64,000 nucleotides of DNA, taken from contig NZ_JQNQ01000001.1 of the NCBI RefSeq assembly GCF_000745315.1, positions 3,968,001-4,032,000 on the forward strand, read 5' to 3'. The DNA comes from Salegentibacter sp. Hel_I_6. GTDB taxonomy: Bacteria > Bacteroidota > Bacteroidia > Flavobacteriales > Flavobacteriaceae. The position numbers and the translations under genes were made by a program. This document shows positions 16,352 through 24,532 of this stretch, piece after piece. Each line of letters opens with the position of its first letter. Position 1 is the stretch's first letter. The notes beneath the pieces are model-generated. The model had not been told where the DNA came from. It made no database searches and saw only the letters and a list, made by a program, of their open reading frames with translations.

Positions 16352-17524
16352 TTATCTGTTATCCACATTTCGTGCCGAACTTCTTCCTCTTGAAGAAGAA
16401 TTTGATGTTCTTCCCGAAGATCTTGTATTAGTGCTACTTTTTACAGCTCTTGTGTTATTACTTCTACTGCTGCTTCTACTGGTTGCCTGAGTTTTTCTTT
16501 GAGTAGGTGCAGTTCTAGCATTACTGCTTTGTCTTGCTGGAGAACTCTTTACATTTCTACTCGAAGACCTACTGCTTACCGCTTCACTTCTCGTATTTCT
16601 GCCTGTTCTGGCTTCACTCCTGGAACGTGTATTTTTGGTTTTTACAACATCATTAGTGTTTATACTTCTAGATGATCTTACTGCGTTTCCGCGGGAGTTA
16701 GTACTACTATTTCTTTCAGAACCCACAGTTCTGCTTCTATTTGCAGTAGCTTTAGATCTTTCAGAATTCATATTACTTCTCACATTATTTGAGTTTGTAG
16801 CTACTCGTCCTTCATCATTTCTAATCTCTTTTAAGTCACGTTTTCCGGAAGTTCTTCTTCCATTATTATAGGAAACTGCTGTTTGATTTGGCCTGTAAAA
16901 ATTTCGATTTATATTTTGATTATAACTGGTATTGTAATAATTAACATGTTGAACATACGTAACCCGGTTTGGCTGGTAATAAGCTCTGTAAGGCTGGCCA
17001 AACACTATACTTACCGCACTTCTGGGTCTTGCATAATAATCATGCCAGGGCCTGTAAACGTACCTGTGATTATAATTATTTATGAATCCGGTATAACTGG
17101 TAATTCGGTTAAAACGGTTATAATGAATATGTAAACCTCCAACTCTTGCAATACGACCGCGACGGTTATAATCTATAAATACATCACCGGCACGAATAAT
17201 CCTTCCGTAGTAATCATAAAAAACCGGAACACTTTCAATTTGAATTACCGCTCCATAATCGTCATACTGAACATATGCATCATAATTACGACCAGAATTG
17301 AAACTGATATTTGAATTTGGGGTAGAGATATTTACAACATTCGTGCTTCTAAATTCAGGGTTGTAATAGAAATCAAACTCCCCGTTAGGATAAATGGCAA
17401 ACTCAACACCATTTTCAACAAATATAAAAGCATTATTGTAGGCATTGCGAGGAAAAGCTTCTGAAGCTTCTGTAGCCGATATGCCAATAAATAAAAAGCT
17501 GATTAAAAAGGCGATATTTTTCAT
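16352..17524 (-). CDS. Exported protein with 16-residue repeats and an Arg/Ser-rich tail
   Basis: 390 residues; I do not recognise a named family. Residues 1-20 are a signal peptide. Residues 87-150 form four tandem 16-residue units, YDDYGAVIQIESVPVF, YDYYGRIIRAGDVFID, YNRRGRIARVGGLHIH, YNRFNRITSYTGFINN, suggesting a small beta-repeat surface. Residues 150-210 are Tyr/Asn/Arg-rich. From about 220 to the end the protein is low-complexity Arg, Ser, Asn and Thr (RSSSRSNNTRA, SSRGRSS), strongly basic and likely disordered. The tail could bind polyanions such as LPS, DNA or acidic polysaccharide; this is inference. It is a single gene between two terminators. Confidence 0.7.
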   Translation of the reverse strand: MKNIAFLISFLFIGISATEASEAFPRNAYNNAFIFVENGVEFAIYPNGEFDFYYNPEFRSTNVVNISTPNSNISFNSGRNYDAYVQYDDYGAVIQIESVPVFYDYYGRIIRAGDVFIDYNRRGRIARVGGLHIHYNRFNRITSYTGFINNYNHRYVYRPWHDYYARPRSAVSIVFGQPYRAYYQPNRVTYVQHVNYYNTSYNQNINRNFYRPNQTAVSYNNGRRTSGKRDLKEIRNDEGRVATNSNNVRSNMNSERSKATANRSRTVGSERNSSTNSRGNAVRSSRSINTNDVVKTKNTRSRSEARTGRNTRSEAVSSRSSSRNVKSSPARQSSNARTAPTQRKTQATSRSSSRSNNTRAVKSSTNTRSSGRTSNSSSRGRSSARNVDNR

Positions 17525-17602
17525 GGTTTGCGATTTAGTGGTTATTGATGTAATTCTCTATGAAAATCATTACTTAAAATACAAACCGCGTGCCAAAAAA
17601 AG

Positions 17603-17636
17603 AAAACCTCTAAAAAAGCTTATTTTTAGAGGTTTT
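17603..17636 (-). terminator. uvrA terminator
   Basis: Perfect 14-bp stem AAAACCTCTAAAAA (17603-17616) with TTTTTAGAGGTTTT (17623-17636). On the minus strand a T-rich run follows, so it ends the leftward uvrA transcript before the next gene's promoter. Confidence 0.75.
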
Positions 17637-17719
17637 ATGTTGAAAAACGAATAGTTCAGTAGAAAATATTCAATAGAAATGAAATTTTGCGTGTATTTTT
17701 TCAGAAATAATAATAATAA

Positions 17720-20512
17720 CTATAATTTTTCCTTGAGATACTTTGCGGTAAAAGATTTTTTTGATTTAATAATTTCTTCGGGAGTACCGTTTGCAACAAT
17801 ATTTCCGCCGTTTACTCCGCCACCAGGCCCAATATCAATAATATGATCGGCACACTTCACCAGATCCATGTTATGTTCTATCACCACCACGCTATGTCCT
17901 TTTTCAATAAGTGCATTAAAAGACTTCAATAGCTTTTTAATATCGTGAAAGTGAAGTCCCGTGGTAGGTTCATCAAAAATGAACAATGCTTTTTCTTTGG
18001 TAGCACCTTTTACTAAAAATGAAGCCAGTTTTATTCTTTGTGCTTCACCACCAGAAAGAGTGGAGGAACTTTGCCCCAATTGGACATAACCAAGACCAAC
18101 GTCTTGCAAAGGTTTTAGTTTTCTAACAATTTTGTCAAGTTTGTTTTCAGCAAAAAAGTTAGTGGCGTCATCGATAGTCATATTCAGTACATCGTCAATA
18201 TTTTTTCCTTCAAACTGAACTTCCAGCACATCTTTTTGAAAACGTTTCCCGTTACAGGCTTCACATTCTAAATGAACATCGGCCATAAACTGCATTTCTA
18301 TGGTAACTTCTCCTTCACCTTTACAAACTTCACAACGGCCTCCTTCTACATTAAACGAAAAATGTTTAGGTTTAAAACCTCGAATATTCGATAATTTTTG
18401 ATCAGAAAAAAGGTTTCGAATATCATCGTAAGCCTTGATATAGGTTACAGGGTTGGAGCGGGAAGATCTACCAATTGGATTTTGGTCTATATATTCTACG
18501 CTACCCAGGTTTTTAAAATCGCCTTCAATATCGGTGTACTGGCCAGCTTTTTCTCCGTAGCCTCCAATTTTCTTCTGAACTGCGGGATAAAGAATTTTCT
18601 TTACCAGTGTACTTTTTCCACTTCCTGAAACTCCGGTTATCGCGGTAAAGGTTTTTAGCGGGATCGTTACATCAATATTTTGAAGATTATTTTCTCTTGC
18701 TCCCAAAATCCTGATTTCTCCTGAAGCTTTTCTGCGCTCTTTAGGTACAGGTATTTCCTCTTTTCCATTAAGATATTGAGCGGTGAGCGAATTTGATTTT
18801 AAAATTTGTTTTAGTGTTCCTGTGGCTACAACCTCACCACCGTGAGTTCCTGCTTCAGGGCCAATATCAATAATTTCATCGGCAGCGTTCATAATATCCT
18901 CATCGTGTTCAACCACAATTACGGTGTTACCAAGATCACGCAGGTTTTGAAGTACCCCAATTAAACGTTCTGTATCGCGTGGATGTAAGCCAATAGAAGG
19001 TTCATCTAAAATATACATAGAACCCACTAAACTACTTCCCAGGGAAGTTGCCAGGTTAATTCGTTGCGATTCACCGCCCGAAAGAGTGTTTGACTTTCTG
19101 TTTAAAGTGAGATAATCTAAACCAACTTCAGATAAAAACTTAAGTCGGTTGTTGATTTCTGTAAGCAGTCTTTTCGCTATTTGTTGGTCGTATTCATTTA
19201 ATTTTAGGGTATCAAAAAACTCCCGAACTTTATCTAAAGGTTTTTCAACTAAATCGGTGATGCTATGGCCATCTATTTTTACATAATCGGCTTCCGGCCT
19301 TAAGCGTTTTCCTTTACAGGTGGTACAACGCGTTTTTCCGCGGTAGCGGGACAGCATCACTCTATTCTGAATTTTATAAGCTTTGCTTTCTAAAAACTGG
19401 AAGAAATCGTTTAAACCTTCAAAATGTTTATTTCCATTCCAAACCAAATCTTTTTGTTCCTGTGTAAGCTGAAACCATGGTTTATGAATTGGAAAATCGA
19501 ATTTATGCGAATTATTTACTAATTGATCGCGGTACCAACTCATACTATCGCCGCGCCATGGGAAAATGGCATTTTCATAAATAGAAAGTCCAGTATTAGG
19601 AATCACAAGATCTTCATCAATCCCTATAACATCACCGTAGCCTTCGCATTTAGGGCAGGCACCATAAGGATTATTAAAGCTAAAAAGGTGCACATTTGGC
19701 TCCAAGAAACTAATCCCATCTAACTCAAATTTATTGCTGAAATGTCTCTTTTTTCCAGATTTTAAGTTTTCAATATACAGTTCACCTTTGCCTTCAAAAA
19801 ATGCGGCATCGGTAGCATCAGCCAATCTATTATAAAAATCTTCTTCATCTTTGGTGATAATTCGGTCTACCACCAATAAAGTATCTTCAGCTTTAATTTT
19901 TTCAAGATCAGCCTCGTCTATTCTAAGAACTTTGTCTTTTACTTTAATCCGGCTGTATCCTTGCTGTGCCAGGACTTTTATTTTTTCTGAAAGCGTCCGG
20001 CCTTCCTCAATATAAATTGGTGCTAGTAATAATAATTTTGCACGTTCTTCAAAAGATTTTACGTGATCTATTACATCGGCCACGCGATCTCGCTTTACCT
20101 GGTTCCCTGAAACAGGGGAGTAGGTTTTACCTATTCTAGCAAAAAGTAGTTTTAGATAATCGTAAATCTCCGTAGAAGTTCCTACGGTAGAACGCGGATT
20201 TGTAGAATTTACTTTTTGTTCTATGGCAATGGCGGGAGCAATACCTTTTATATAGTCAACCTTGGGCTTATTTAAGCGGCCTAAGAATTGACGGGCATAG
20301 GAGGAAAGACTTTCAACATAGCGCCGTTGGCCTTCTGCATAAAGTGTATCAAAAGCTAAACTGGATTTTCCGGAGCCAGAAAGTCCCGTAATTACCACCA
20401 ATTTATTCCTCGGGATAACTACATTTATATTCTTAAGATTGTGCAGTTTTGCACCTTTTATAATTATGTTCTCCTTAGGGTTTACCTTGGCAACGTCAAT
20501 ATTCATGCTCAT
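17720..20512 (-). CDS. uvrA: Excinuclease ABC subunit A
   Basis: 930 residues, close to the usual 940. UvrA dimerises, finds bulky DNA lesions and loads UvrB in nucleotide excision repair. The first Walker A GLSGSGKS is at 43-50, the second GVSGSGKS near 625. Each half has an LSGGE signature and a Walker B ending in DEP. Zinc cysteines appear as CPKCEG, CTTCKG, CEVCKG and CEACNG pairs. A TATCTTTG element lies upstream, and the gene is divergent from an ECF sigma factor. The ATG at 20512 is used; a second ATG two codons later is equally possible. Confidence 0.97.
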   Translation of the reverse strand: MSMNIDVAKVNPKENIIIKGAKLHNLKNINVVIPRNKLVVITGLSGSGKSSLAFDTLYAEGQRRYVESLSSYARQFLGRLNKPKVDYIKGIAPAIAIEQKVNSTNPRSTVGTSTEIYDYLKLLFARIGKTYSPVSGNQVKRDRVADVIDHVKSFEERAKLLLLAPIYIEEGRTLSEKIKVLAQQGYSRIKVKDKVLRIDEADLEKIKAEDTLLVVDRIITKDEEDFYNRLADATDAAFFEGKGELYIENLKSGKKRHFSNKFELDGISFLEPNVHLFSFNNPYGACPKCEGYGDVIGIDEDLVIPNTGLSIYENAIFPWRGDSMSWYRDQLVNNSHKFDFPIHKPWFQLTQEQKDLVWNGNKHFEGLNDFFQFLESKAYKIQNRVMLSRYRGKTRCTTCKGKRLRPEADYVKIDGHSITDLVEKPLDKVREFFDTLKLNEYDQQIAKRLLTEINNRLKFLSEVGLDYLTLNRKSNTLSGGESQRINLATSLGSSLVGSMYILDEPSIGLHPRDTERLIGVLQNLRDLGNTVIVVEHDEDIMNAADEIIDIGPEAGTHGGEVVATGTLKQILKSNSLTAQYLNGKEEIPVPKERRKASGEIRILGARENNLQNIDVTIPLKTFTAITGVSGSGKSTLVKKILYPAVQKKIGGYGEKAGQYTDIEGDFKNLGSVEYIDQNPIGRSSRSNPVTYIKAYDDIRNLFSDQKLSNIRGFKPKHFSFNVEGGRCEVCKGEGEVTIEMQFMADVHLECEACNGKRFQKDVLEVQFEGKNIDDVLNMTIDDATNFFAENKLDKIVRKLKPLQDVGLGYVQLGQSSSTLSGGEAQRIKLASFLVKGATKEKALFIFDEPTTGLHFHDIKKLLKSFNALIEKGHSVVVIEHNMDLVKCADHIIDIGPGGGVNGGNIVANGTPEEIIKSKKSFTAKYLKEKL

Positions 20513-20530
20513 TTTTATAGTTCAGGGATG

Positions 20531-20538
20531 CAAAGATA
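20531..20538 (-). promoter_or_regulatory. Predicted -7 element for uvrA
   Basis: TATCTTTG on the minus strand at 20538-20531, about 19 bp before the uvrA ATG. Matches TAnnTTTG. No clear -33 TTG. Confidence 0.45.
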
Positions 20539-20603
20539 CTTAATAAGCGGCAGGGTAAAAAGCCATAAAATTCTTATTGTATTGTTAAAAAATTAAACTT
20601 TTG

Positions 20604-20636
20604 TTTGCTTTTGTCGAATTTATCTTGCTATATTTG
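20604..20636 (+). promoter_or_regulatory. Predicted promoter of the ECF sigma factor gene
   Basis: TTTG at 20604-20607, 21-bp spacer, TATATTTG at 20629-20636. It predicts a start near 20642 and a leader of about 100 nt, unusually long for this genome. Confidence 0.55.
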
Positions 20637-20676
20637 GCCATTAATATCTTTTAAAATACACCTGCCTATCGCATAA

Positions 20677-20739
20677 AGTTACTTTTAGAACTAAATAACC
20701 TAATCTCGGGAGCCCCTACCGTCCTGAACAAAAGTAACT
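20677..20739 (+). promoter_or_regulatory. Leader hairpin ending at the sigma factor start codon
   Basis: AGTTACTTTT (20677-20686) and AAAAGTAACT (20730-20739) are perfect 10-bp inverted arms enclosing 43 nt that include a GGGAGCCCC inner palindrome. The 3' arm ends three bases before ATG 20743, so the fold could hide the translation start. Function is inferred. Confidence 0.5.
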
Positions 20740-20742
20740 AAT

Positions 20743-21327
20743 ATGAATAACGTTGAAATCACTGACGCTGTTCTTGTGCGTGAATATATGCACGGAAACG
20801 AAGGCGCACTAAGCAAGCTTATTAACAGGCACCAGCACCGAATTTACAGTTTTATTTTCTCAAAAGTTTTTGATCGTGATGTCGCCGAAGATATTTTTCA
20901 GGACACCTTTATTAAAGTCATCAATACTTTAAAGAAAGGAAAATATAATGAAGAAGGTAAATTTCTCCCCTGGGTGATGCGCATTGCTCATAACTTGGTG
21001 ATTGATCATTTTAGAAGAAATAAACGTATGCCAAAATTTGATAATAGTGGCGACTTTAATATTTTTTCGGTTTTGAGTGATTCAGATTTAAATGTGGAAA
21101 CTCAAATCATCAAAGATCAAATAGAAAATGATGTAAAGGAACTTATAAAAGAGTTACCAGAAGATCAATTAGAAGTTCTTACCATGAGAATTTACAAGGA
21201 TATGAGCTTCAAGGAAATTTCTGAACGTACGGGGGTTAGTATAAATACTGCTTTAGGCCGAATGCGTTATGCTTTAATAAATCTTCGGAAAATTATCGAA
21301 AAGCATAATCTCGTTTTAACAAACTGA
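20743..21327 (+). CDS. ECF-type RNA polymerase sigma factor
   Basis: 194 residues. Sigma region 2 spans about 25-95: DVAEDIFQDTFIKV (2.2, core binding), then GKFLPWVMRIAHNLVIDHFRR (2.3-2.4, promoter melting and -10 reading). Region 4 spans about 135-190, with the helix-turn-helix SFKEISERTGVSINTALGRMRYAL. No regions 1 or 3, so it is group IV. No anti-sigma factor lies beside it; instead a 50-residue gene follows 58 bp downstream. Its regulon is unknown. The long structured leader suggests control after transcription starts. Confidence 0.9.
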   Translation: MNNVEITDAVLVREYMHGNEGALSKLINRHQHRIYSFIFSKVFDRDVAEDIFQDTFIKVINTLKKGKYNEEGKFLPWVMRIAHNLVIDHFRRNKRMPKFDNSGDFNIFSVLSDSDLNVETQIIKDQIENDVKELIKELPEDQLEVLTMRIYKDMSFKEISERTGVSINTALGRMRYALINLRKIIEKHNLVLTN

Positions 21328-21385
21328 TTTATAATATTTCTCAAAAGATTGCGTTAGAATAAGAAACCAACGCAAAAATTATCTA

Positions 21386-21538
21386 ATGAGGAAACTTTAC
21401 ACTAAGAAACTATCTAAAAAAGATCAGTTCAGGAATTTAGAACCTAAAAAAGAGACTGTACAGTTTCTTTTAAATTATTCTAAAGCATTAAGGATGGTAG
21501 ATTGCCAGGGAATAAAATTTGGCACTATTCTTAATTAA
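21386..21538 (+). CDS. Small basic protein downstream of the sigma factor
   Basis: 50 codons from ATG 21386 to TAA 21536-21538, preceded by 58 bp after the sigma factor stop and followed at once by a strong terminator. The product begins MRKLYTKKLSKKDQFRNLEP and continues with KKETVQFLLNYSKALR, a basic N-terminus and one amphipathic helix, with no signal peptide or membrane segment. I recall similar small proteins in this position in other Flavobacteriaceae, but cannot verify this here. Placement in the sigma factor transcript suggests a shared function, perhaps as a regulator. Confidence 0.6.
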   Translation: MRKLYTKKLSKKDQFRNLEPKKETVQFLLNYSKALRMVDCQGIKFGTILN

Positions 21539-21545
21539 AATGCAG

Positions 21546-21581
21546 AAAAAAGACCTGTTGGTTAGCCAACAGGTCTTTTTT
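21546..21581 (+). terminator. Strong bidirectional terminator
   Basis: AAAAAAGACCTGTTGG (21546-21561), TTAG loop, CCAACAGGTCTTTTTT (21566-21581). It ends the sigma factor transcript and the convergent nth gene. Confidence 0.9.
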
Positions 21582-21593
21582 GTTTTTAATGCG

Positions 21594-22250
21594 TTATTTC
21601 TTCTTTTTATAATAGTCAGCAATAACTGTTTTCCTGCCTATCTCTGTGGTAATAATATCTTTTTCAAGATCCCAGCCTCTCGCAGGGGAATATTGCCTCC
21701 CGTACCAAATAATTTGTAAATGTAATTTGTTCCAAAGATCTTTTGGAAATAATCGTTTCGCATCTTTTTCTGTTTGAGTAACGTTTTTACCATTACTTAA
21801 ATTCCAGCGAAACATCAAGCGGTGAATATGCGTATCTACCGGAAAGGCAGGAACATTAAATGCCTGCGCCATTACCACACTTGCGGTTTTGTGACCTACT
21901 GCCGGTAAAGCTTCCAGGGCTTCAAAACTTTGTGGAACCTGCCCATTATGTTTTTCAAGAATAATTTCAGATAGCCCATGAATTCCTTTAGATTTCATAG
22001 GGGATAGGCCAACCGGTTTAATTATTTCCCTGATTTCTTCTACTGAAAGCTTCACCATATCCATTGGGTTATCGGCTATTTCAAAGAGTTTTGGAGTAAT
22101 CTGGTTTACTTTTACATCGGTACTTTGGGCTGAAAGTAAAACTGCAATTAATAAAGTATAAGGATCTTTGTGATCTAGCGGAATTGGAATTTCGGGATAA
22201 ATATCGTTTAAGGTATCAATTACGAACTGAACCTTTTCTTGTTTGGTCAT
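21594..22250 (-). CDS. nth: Endonuclease III-like DNA glycosylase without an iron-sulfur cluster
   Basis: 218 residues. The helix-hairpin-helix ALPAVGHKTA carries the catalytic Lys (K121), and VDTHIHR carries the catalytic Asp (D139), so both base-excision residues of Nth are present. LLSAQSTDVKVNQ is the standard N-terminal substrate region. It removes oxidised pyrimidines and nicks the abasic strand. The C-terminal Cys-x6-Cys-x2-Cys-x5-Cys loop of E. coli Nth is missing; the protein has no cysteine at all, and the region reads GRQYSPARGWDLEKD instead. So the 4Fe-4S cluster cannot form. Convergent with the sigma factor group, divergent from bcp. Confidence 0.9.
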   Translation of the reverse strand: MTKQEKVQFVIDTLNDIYPEIPIPLDHKDPYTLLIAVLLSAQSTDVKVNQITPKLFEIADNPMDMVKLSVEEIREIIKPVGLSPMKSKGIHGLSEIILEKHNGQVPQSFEALEALPAVGHKTASVVMAQAFNVPAFPVDTHIHRLMFRWNLSNGKNVTQTEKDAKRLFPKDLWNKLHLQIIWYGRQYSPARGWDLEKDIITTEIGRKTVIADYYKKKK

Positions 22251-22342
22251 ATTGCTTAAATTTACTAGATAAATGAGATTTAAAACTAATTATAATACTC
22301 TTGAGGTCAACTCAGGATTAAATCGATACAAAAATAAGAATT

Positions 22343-22798
22343 ATGACAACATTAGAAGCGGGGGATAAGGCCCCTGAATTTTCAGTAAAAGATCAGGATG
22401 GAAATACAGTTAAATTATCAGATTTTAAAGGCAAAAAACTGGTTCTGTTTTTTTATCCAAAAGCGAGTACACCGGGTTGCACGGCTGAAGCCTGTAACCT
22501 AAGAGATAACTGGGAGCGTTTTCAGGAAAAAGGTTATGCAATATTAGGCGTAAGCGCCGATACTCAAAAAAAGCAATCCAACTTTAAAAATAAATACGAA
22601 TTTCCTTTTCCGCTATTGGCTGATGAAGATAAGGAAGTGATCCAGGCTTACGGCGTTTGGGGGCCTAAGAAATTTATGGGAAAAGAATATGATGGAATTC
22701 ACAGAACCACTTTCGTTATTGATGAAGAAGGGAAAATTGAAGAAGTGATCAAGAAAGTGAAAACTAAAGAACATACCGATCAAATTCTTTCTGAGTAG
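22343..22798 (+). CDS. bcp: Thioredoxin-dependent peroxiredoxin Bcp/PrxQ
   Basis: 151 residues. KASTPGCTAEAC holds the peroxidatic Cys46 and the resolving Cys51 five residues later, the atypical two-Cys pattern of Bcp/PrxQ. It reduces hydrogen peroxide and organic peroxides with electrons from thioredoxin in the cytoplasm. Length is normal. It is divergent from nth with about 90 bp between, an arrangement that puts two oxidative damage genes side by side. A terminator follows. Confidence 0.95.
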   Translation: MTTLEAGDKAPEFSVKDQDGNTVKLSDFKGKKLVLFFYPKASTPGCTAEACNLRDNWERFQEKGYAILGVSADTQKKQSNFKNKYEFPFPLLADEDKEVIQAYGVWGPKKFMGKEYDGIHRTTFVIDEEGKIEEVIKKVKTKEHTDQILSE

Positions 22799-22810
22799 AT
22801 AGAGTCTATA

Positions 22811-22856
22811 AAAAAGAGTTTGTCTATTAGGTGTAACCTTTAGGCAAACTCTTTTT
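22811..22856. terminator. Bidirectional terminator
   Basis: AAAAAGAGTTTG (22811-22822) pairs perfectly with CAAACTCTTTTT (22845-22856) over a 22-nt loop. It separates bcp from the convergent gene ending at 22860. Confidence 0.8.
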
Positions 22857-22859
22857 AAT

Positions 22860-23234
22860 TTAATCTTTTAAAATTGCTTTCTGAATAGTCGCTGTGCTAT
22901 CGCAATTTTCTATTTGAAGCTCAAGGATTGCTGAATTTACTTCGTTGGTAACCAGGTAAATATTACAAGGTTTTGCATCGGTATTGCTTCGGCTAAAATC
23001 TACATCACCATCTTCAAGGCTTTGAGAAACTAAAGCCGTGTCTAATTTATTATTCTCAAAAAAGCTAAAAGCTTCCGCAGAAAATTTGCGCTCTTTTATT
23101 TTGATGTTCTTTAAAACACGGGCATCGGGTGAGTAATCGCAAGAAGTCTTTTTTCCACTTAAAAAGAAAAGTAAAAGCACTATCCCGAAGAATAAGCCTA
23201 CCGAAAAATATCCAATTCTATGAATTAATTTCAT
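22860..23234 (-). CDS. Membrane-anchored hypothetical protein, possibly DUF4258-like
   Basis: 124 residues. One N-terminal membrane helix (RIGYFSVGLFFGIVLLLFFL, residues 5-24), then KKTSCDYSPDARVLKNIKIKE and a soluble domain ending EIENC-type sequence with a few cysteines. The region after the helix resembles DUF4258 proteins of Flavobacteriaceae, which are often found next to the alanine dehydrogenase gene; this resemblance is from memory and uncertain. It begins 38 bp after the upstream ald-like gene and is probably co-transcribed. Function unknown. Confidence 0.65.
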   Translation of the reverse strand: MKLIHRIGYFSVGLFFGIVLLLFFLSGKKTSCDYSPDARVLKNIKIKERKFSAEAFSFFENNKLDTALVSQSLEDGDVDFSRSNTDAKPCNIYLVTNEVNSAILELQIENCDSTATIQKAILKD

Positions 23235-23272
23235 TTAAAAAAATTTGGGAAGCAATACTGATAAAAATCGAT

Positions 23273-24472
23273 CTAGAAAATAAGTAAATTAATATCCCTA
23301 TAAGAAAGATCAAACCAGTCGGCTATAGATTTATTGGTTAAAATTCCGTGGTAAAAATACAAACCATTTCGCAATCCTTTATCAAAACGCAGGGTGTTTT
23401 CCAGGCCACCTTCTTCAGCAATGTGCAAAAGGTAAGGTGTGAAAATGTTACTTATTGAAAGTGAGGACGTTCTTGCATAGCGCGATGGAATATTTGGCAC
23501 ACAATAATGTAATACACTGTGTTTAGTGAAAATAGGTTTATCGTGCGTGGTGATCTCGCTGGTTTCTATACAGCCACCCATATCTATGCTCACATCTATA
23601 ATTACGGCGCCACGTTTCATACTGCTCACCATATCATCGGTAATAAGCACCGGCGAACGGTTTTTACCGCGTACGGCTCCAATTAAAACATCACAACGTT
23701 TTATTGCTTTACTCAGGTTTTTAGGCTGAATGGTAGAGGTGTAGAAGGTTTGATTTAAATTAGATTGAATATTTCTAAGCCTGGTAAGAGAACTATCGAA
23801 AACCTTGATACTTGCTCCAAGTCCTAAAGCAGATCTGGCGGCAAATTCGCCAACGGTTCCAGCACCAAGAATCACAACTTCAACCGGGGGAACACCGCTA
23901 ATATTACCAAACATTAAACCATTTCCATTAATGTTATTGCTCATGATTTCAGAAGCAATTAAAACGGAAGCCGTCCCGGCAATTTCGCTTAATGCTCGAA
24001 CAATGGGATAACTCCCGTCATCGTCCCTAATAAATTCGAAACCAAGAGCGGTAATTCTTTTTGTAGCTAACTTTTGAAAATATTCTTTACACTGCGTTTT
24101 TAGCTGAAGCGCAGAAATTAAAATTGTTTGTGGATTTATTAGATCCAGTTCTTCTATAGAAGGTGGTTCGATTTTAAGAATAGTAGGGCAGGAGAAGACT
24201 TTCTTAGTGTCTTTAGTAATTTCAGCGCCCGCATTGGAATAATCTTTATCACTAAATCTTGCCCATTTTCCGGCTCCAGATTCTATCATTACCCTGTGGC
24301 CGTGAGCGGTTATCGCTGCAACTGCATCGGGACTTAAACATATACGTTTTTCCTGGTAAGAGGTTTCTTTAGGAACTCCAATGAAAAATTGTCCCTTATT
24401 TTTGTAGATTTCCAGGGTTTCTTCCTGCGGAATTAATTGCTCTTTGGTAAAAGGCGAAACCTGTTTGGCCAT
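23273..24472 (-). CDS. ald: Alanine dehydrogenase-like protein
   Basis: 399 residues of the AlaDH/PNT family. IGVPKETSYQEKR near residue 31 is the substrate-binding N-terminus; K100 (ILKIEPP) matches the substrate lysine; GAGTVG at 203-208 is the NAD-binding loop; IDVSIDMGGCIETSE carries the family Asp. However, the position of the catalytic His (LHLA in M. tuberculosis Ald, His96) reads LQLK, with Gln123. Ald converts alanine to pyruvate with NAD. The swap makes the activity uncertain; it may form a distinct Bacteroidota subgroup. A 25-residue N-terminal extension is also present. Confidence 0.8.
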   Translation of the reverse strand: MAKQVSPFTKEQLIPQEETLEIYKNKGQFFIGVPKETSYQEKRICLSPDAVAAITAHGHRVMIESGAGKWARFSDKDYSNAGAEITKDTKKVFSCPTILKIEPPSIEELDLINPQTILISALQLKTQCKEYFQKLATKRITALGFEFIRDDDGSYPIVRALSEIAGTASVLIASEIMSNNINGNGLMFGNISGVPPVEVVILGAGTVGEFAARSALGLGASIKVFDSSLTRLRNIQSNLNQTFYTSTIQPKNLSKAIKRCDVLIGAVRGKNRSPVLITDDMVSSMKRGAVIIDVSIDMGGCIETSEITTHDKPIFTKHSVLHYCVPNIPSRYARTSSLSISNIFTPYLLHIAEEGGLENTLRFDKGLRNGLYFYHGILTNKSIADWFDLSYRDINLLIF

Positions 24473-24532
24473 AATTAATTGCTAAAAACTTTAAAGAAGG
24501 AAAATTACAACTATTTTTGAAAATAGCGATTA

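Noticed and set aside
16635..17134. Two plus-strand frames over the Arg/Ser-rich gene
   Set aside because: Both are products of the skewed codon composition of the minus-strand gene, which has a signal peptide and tandem repeats.
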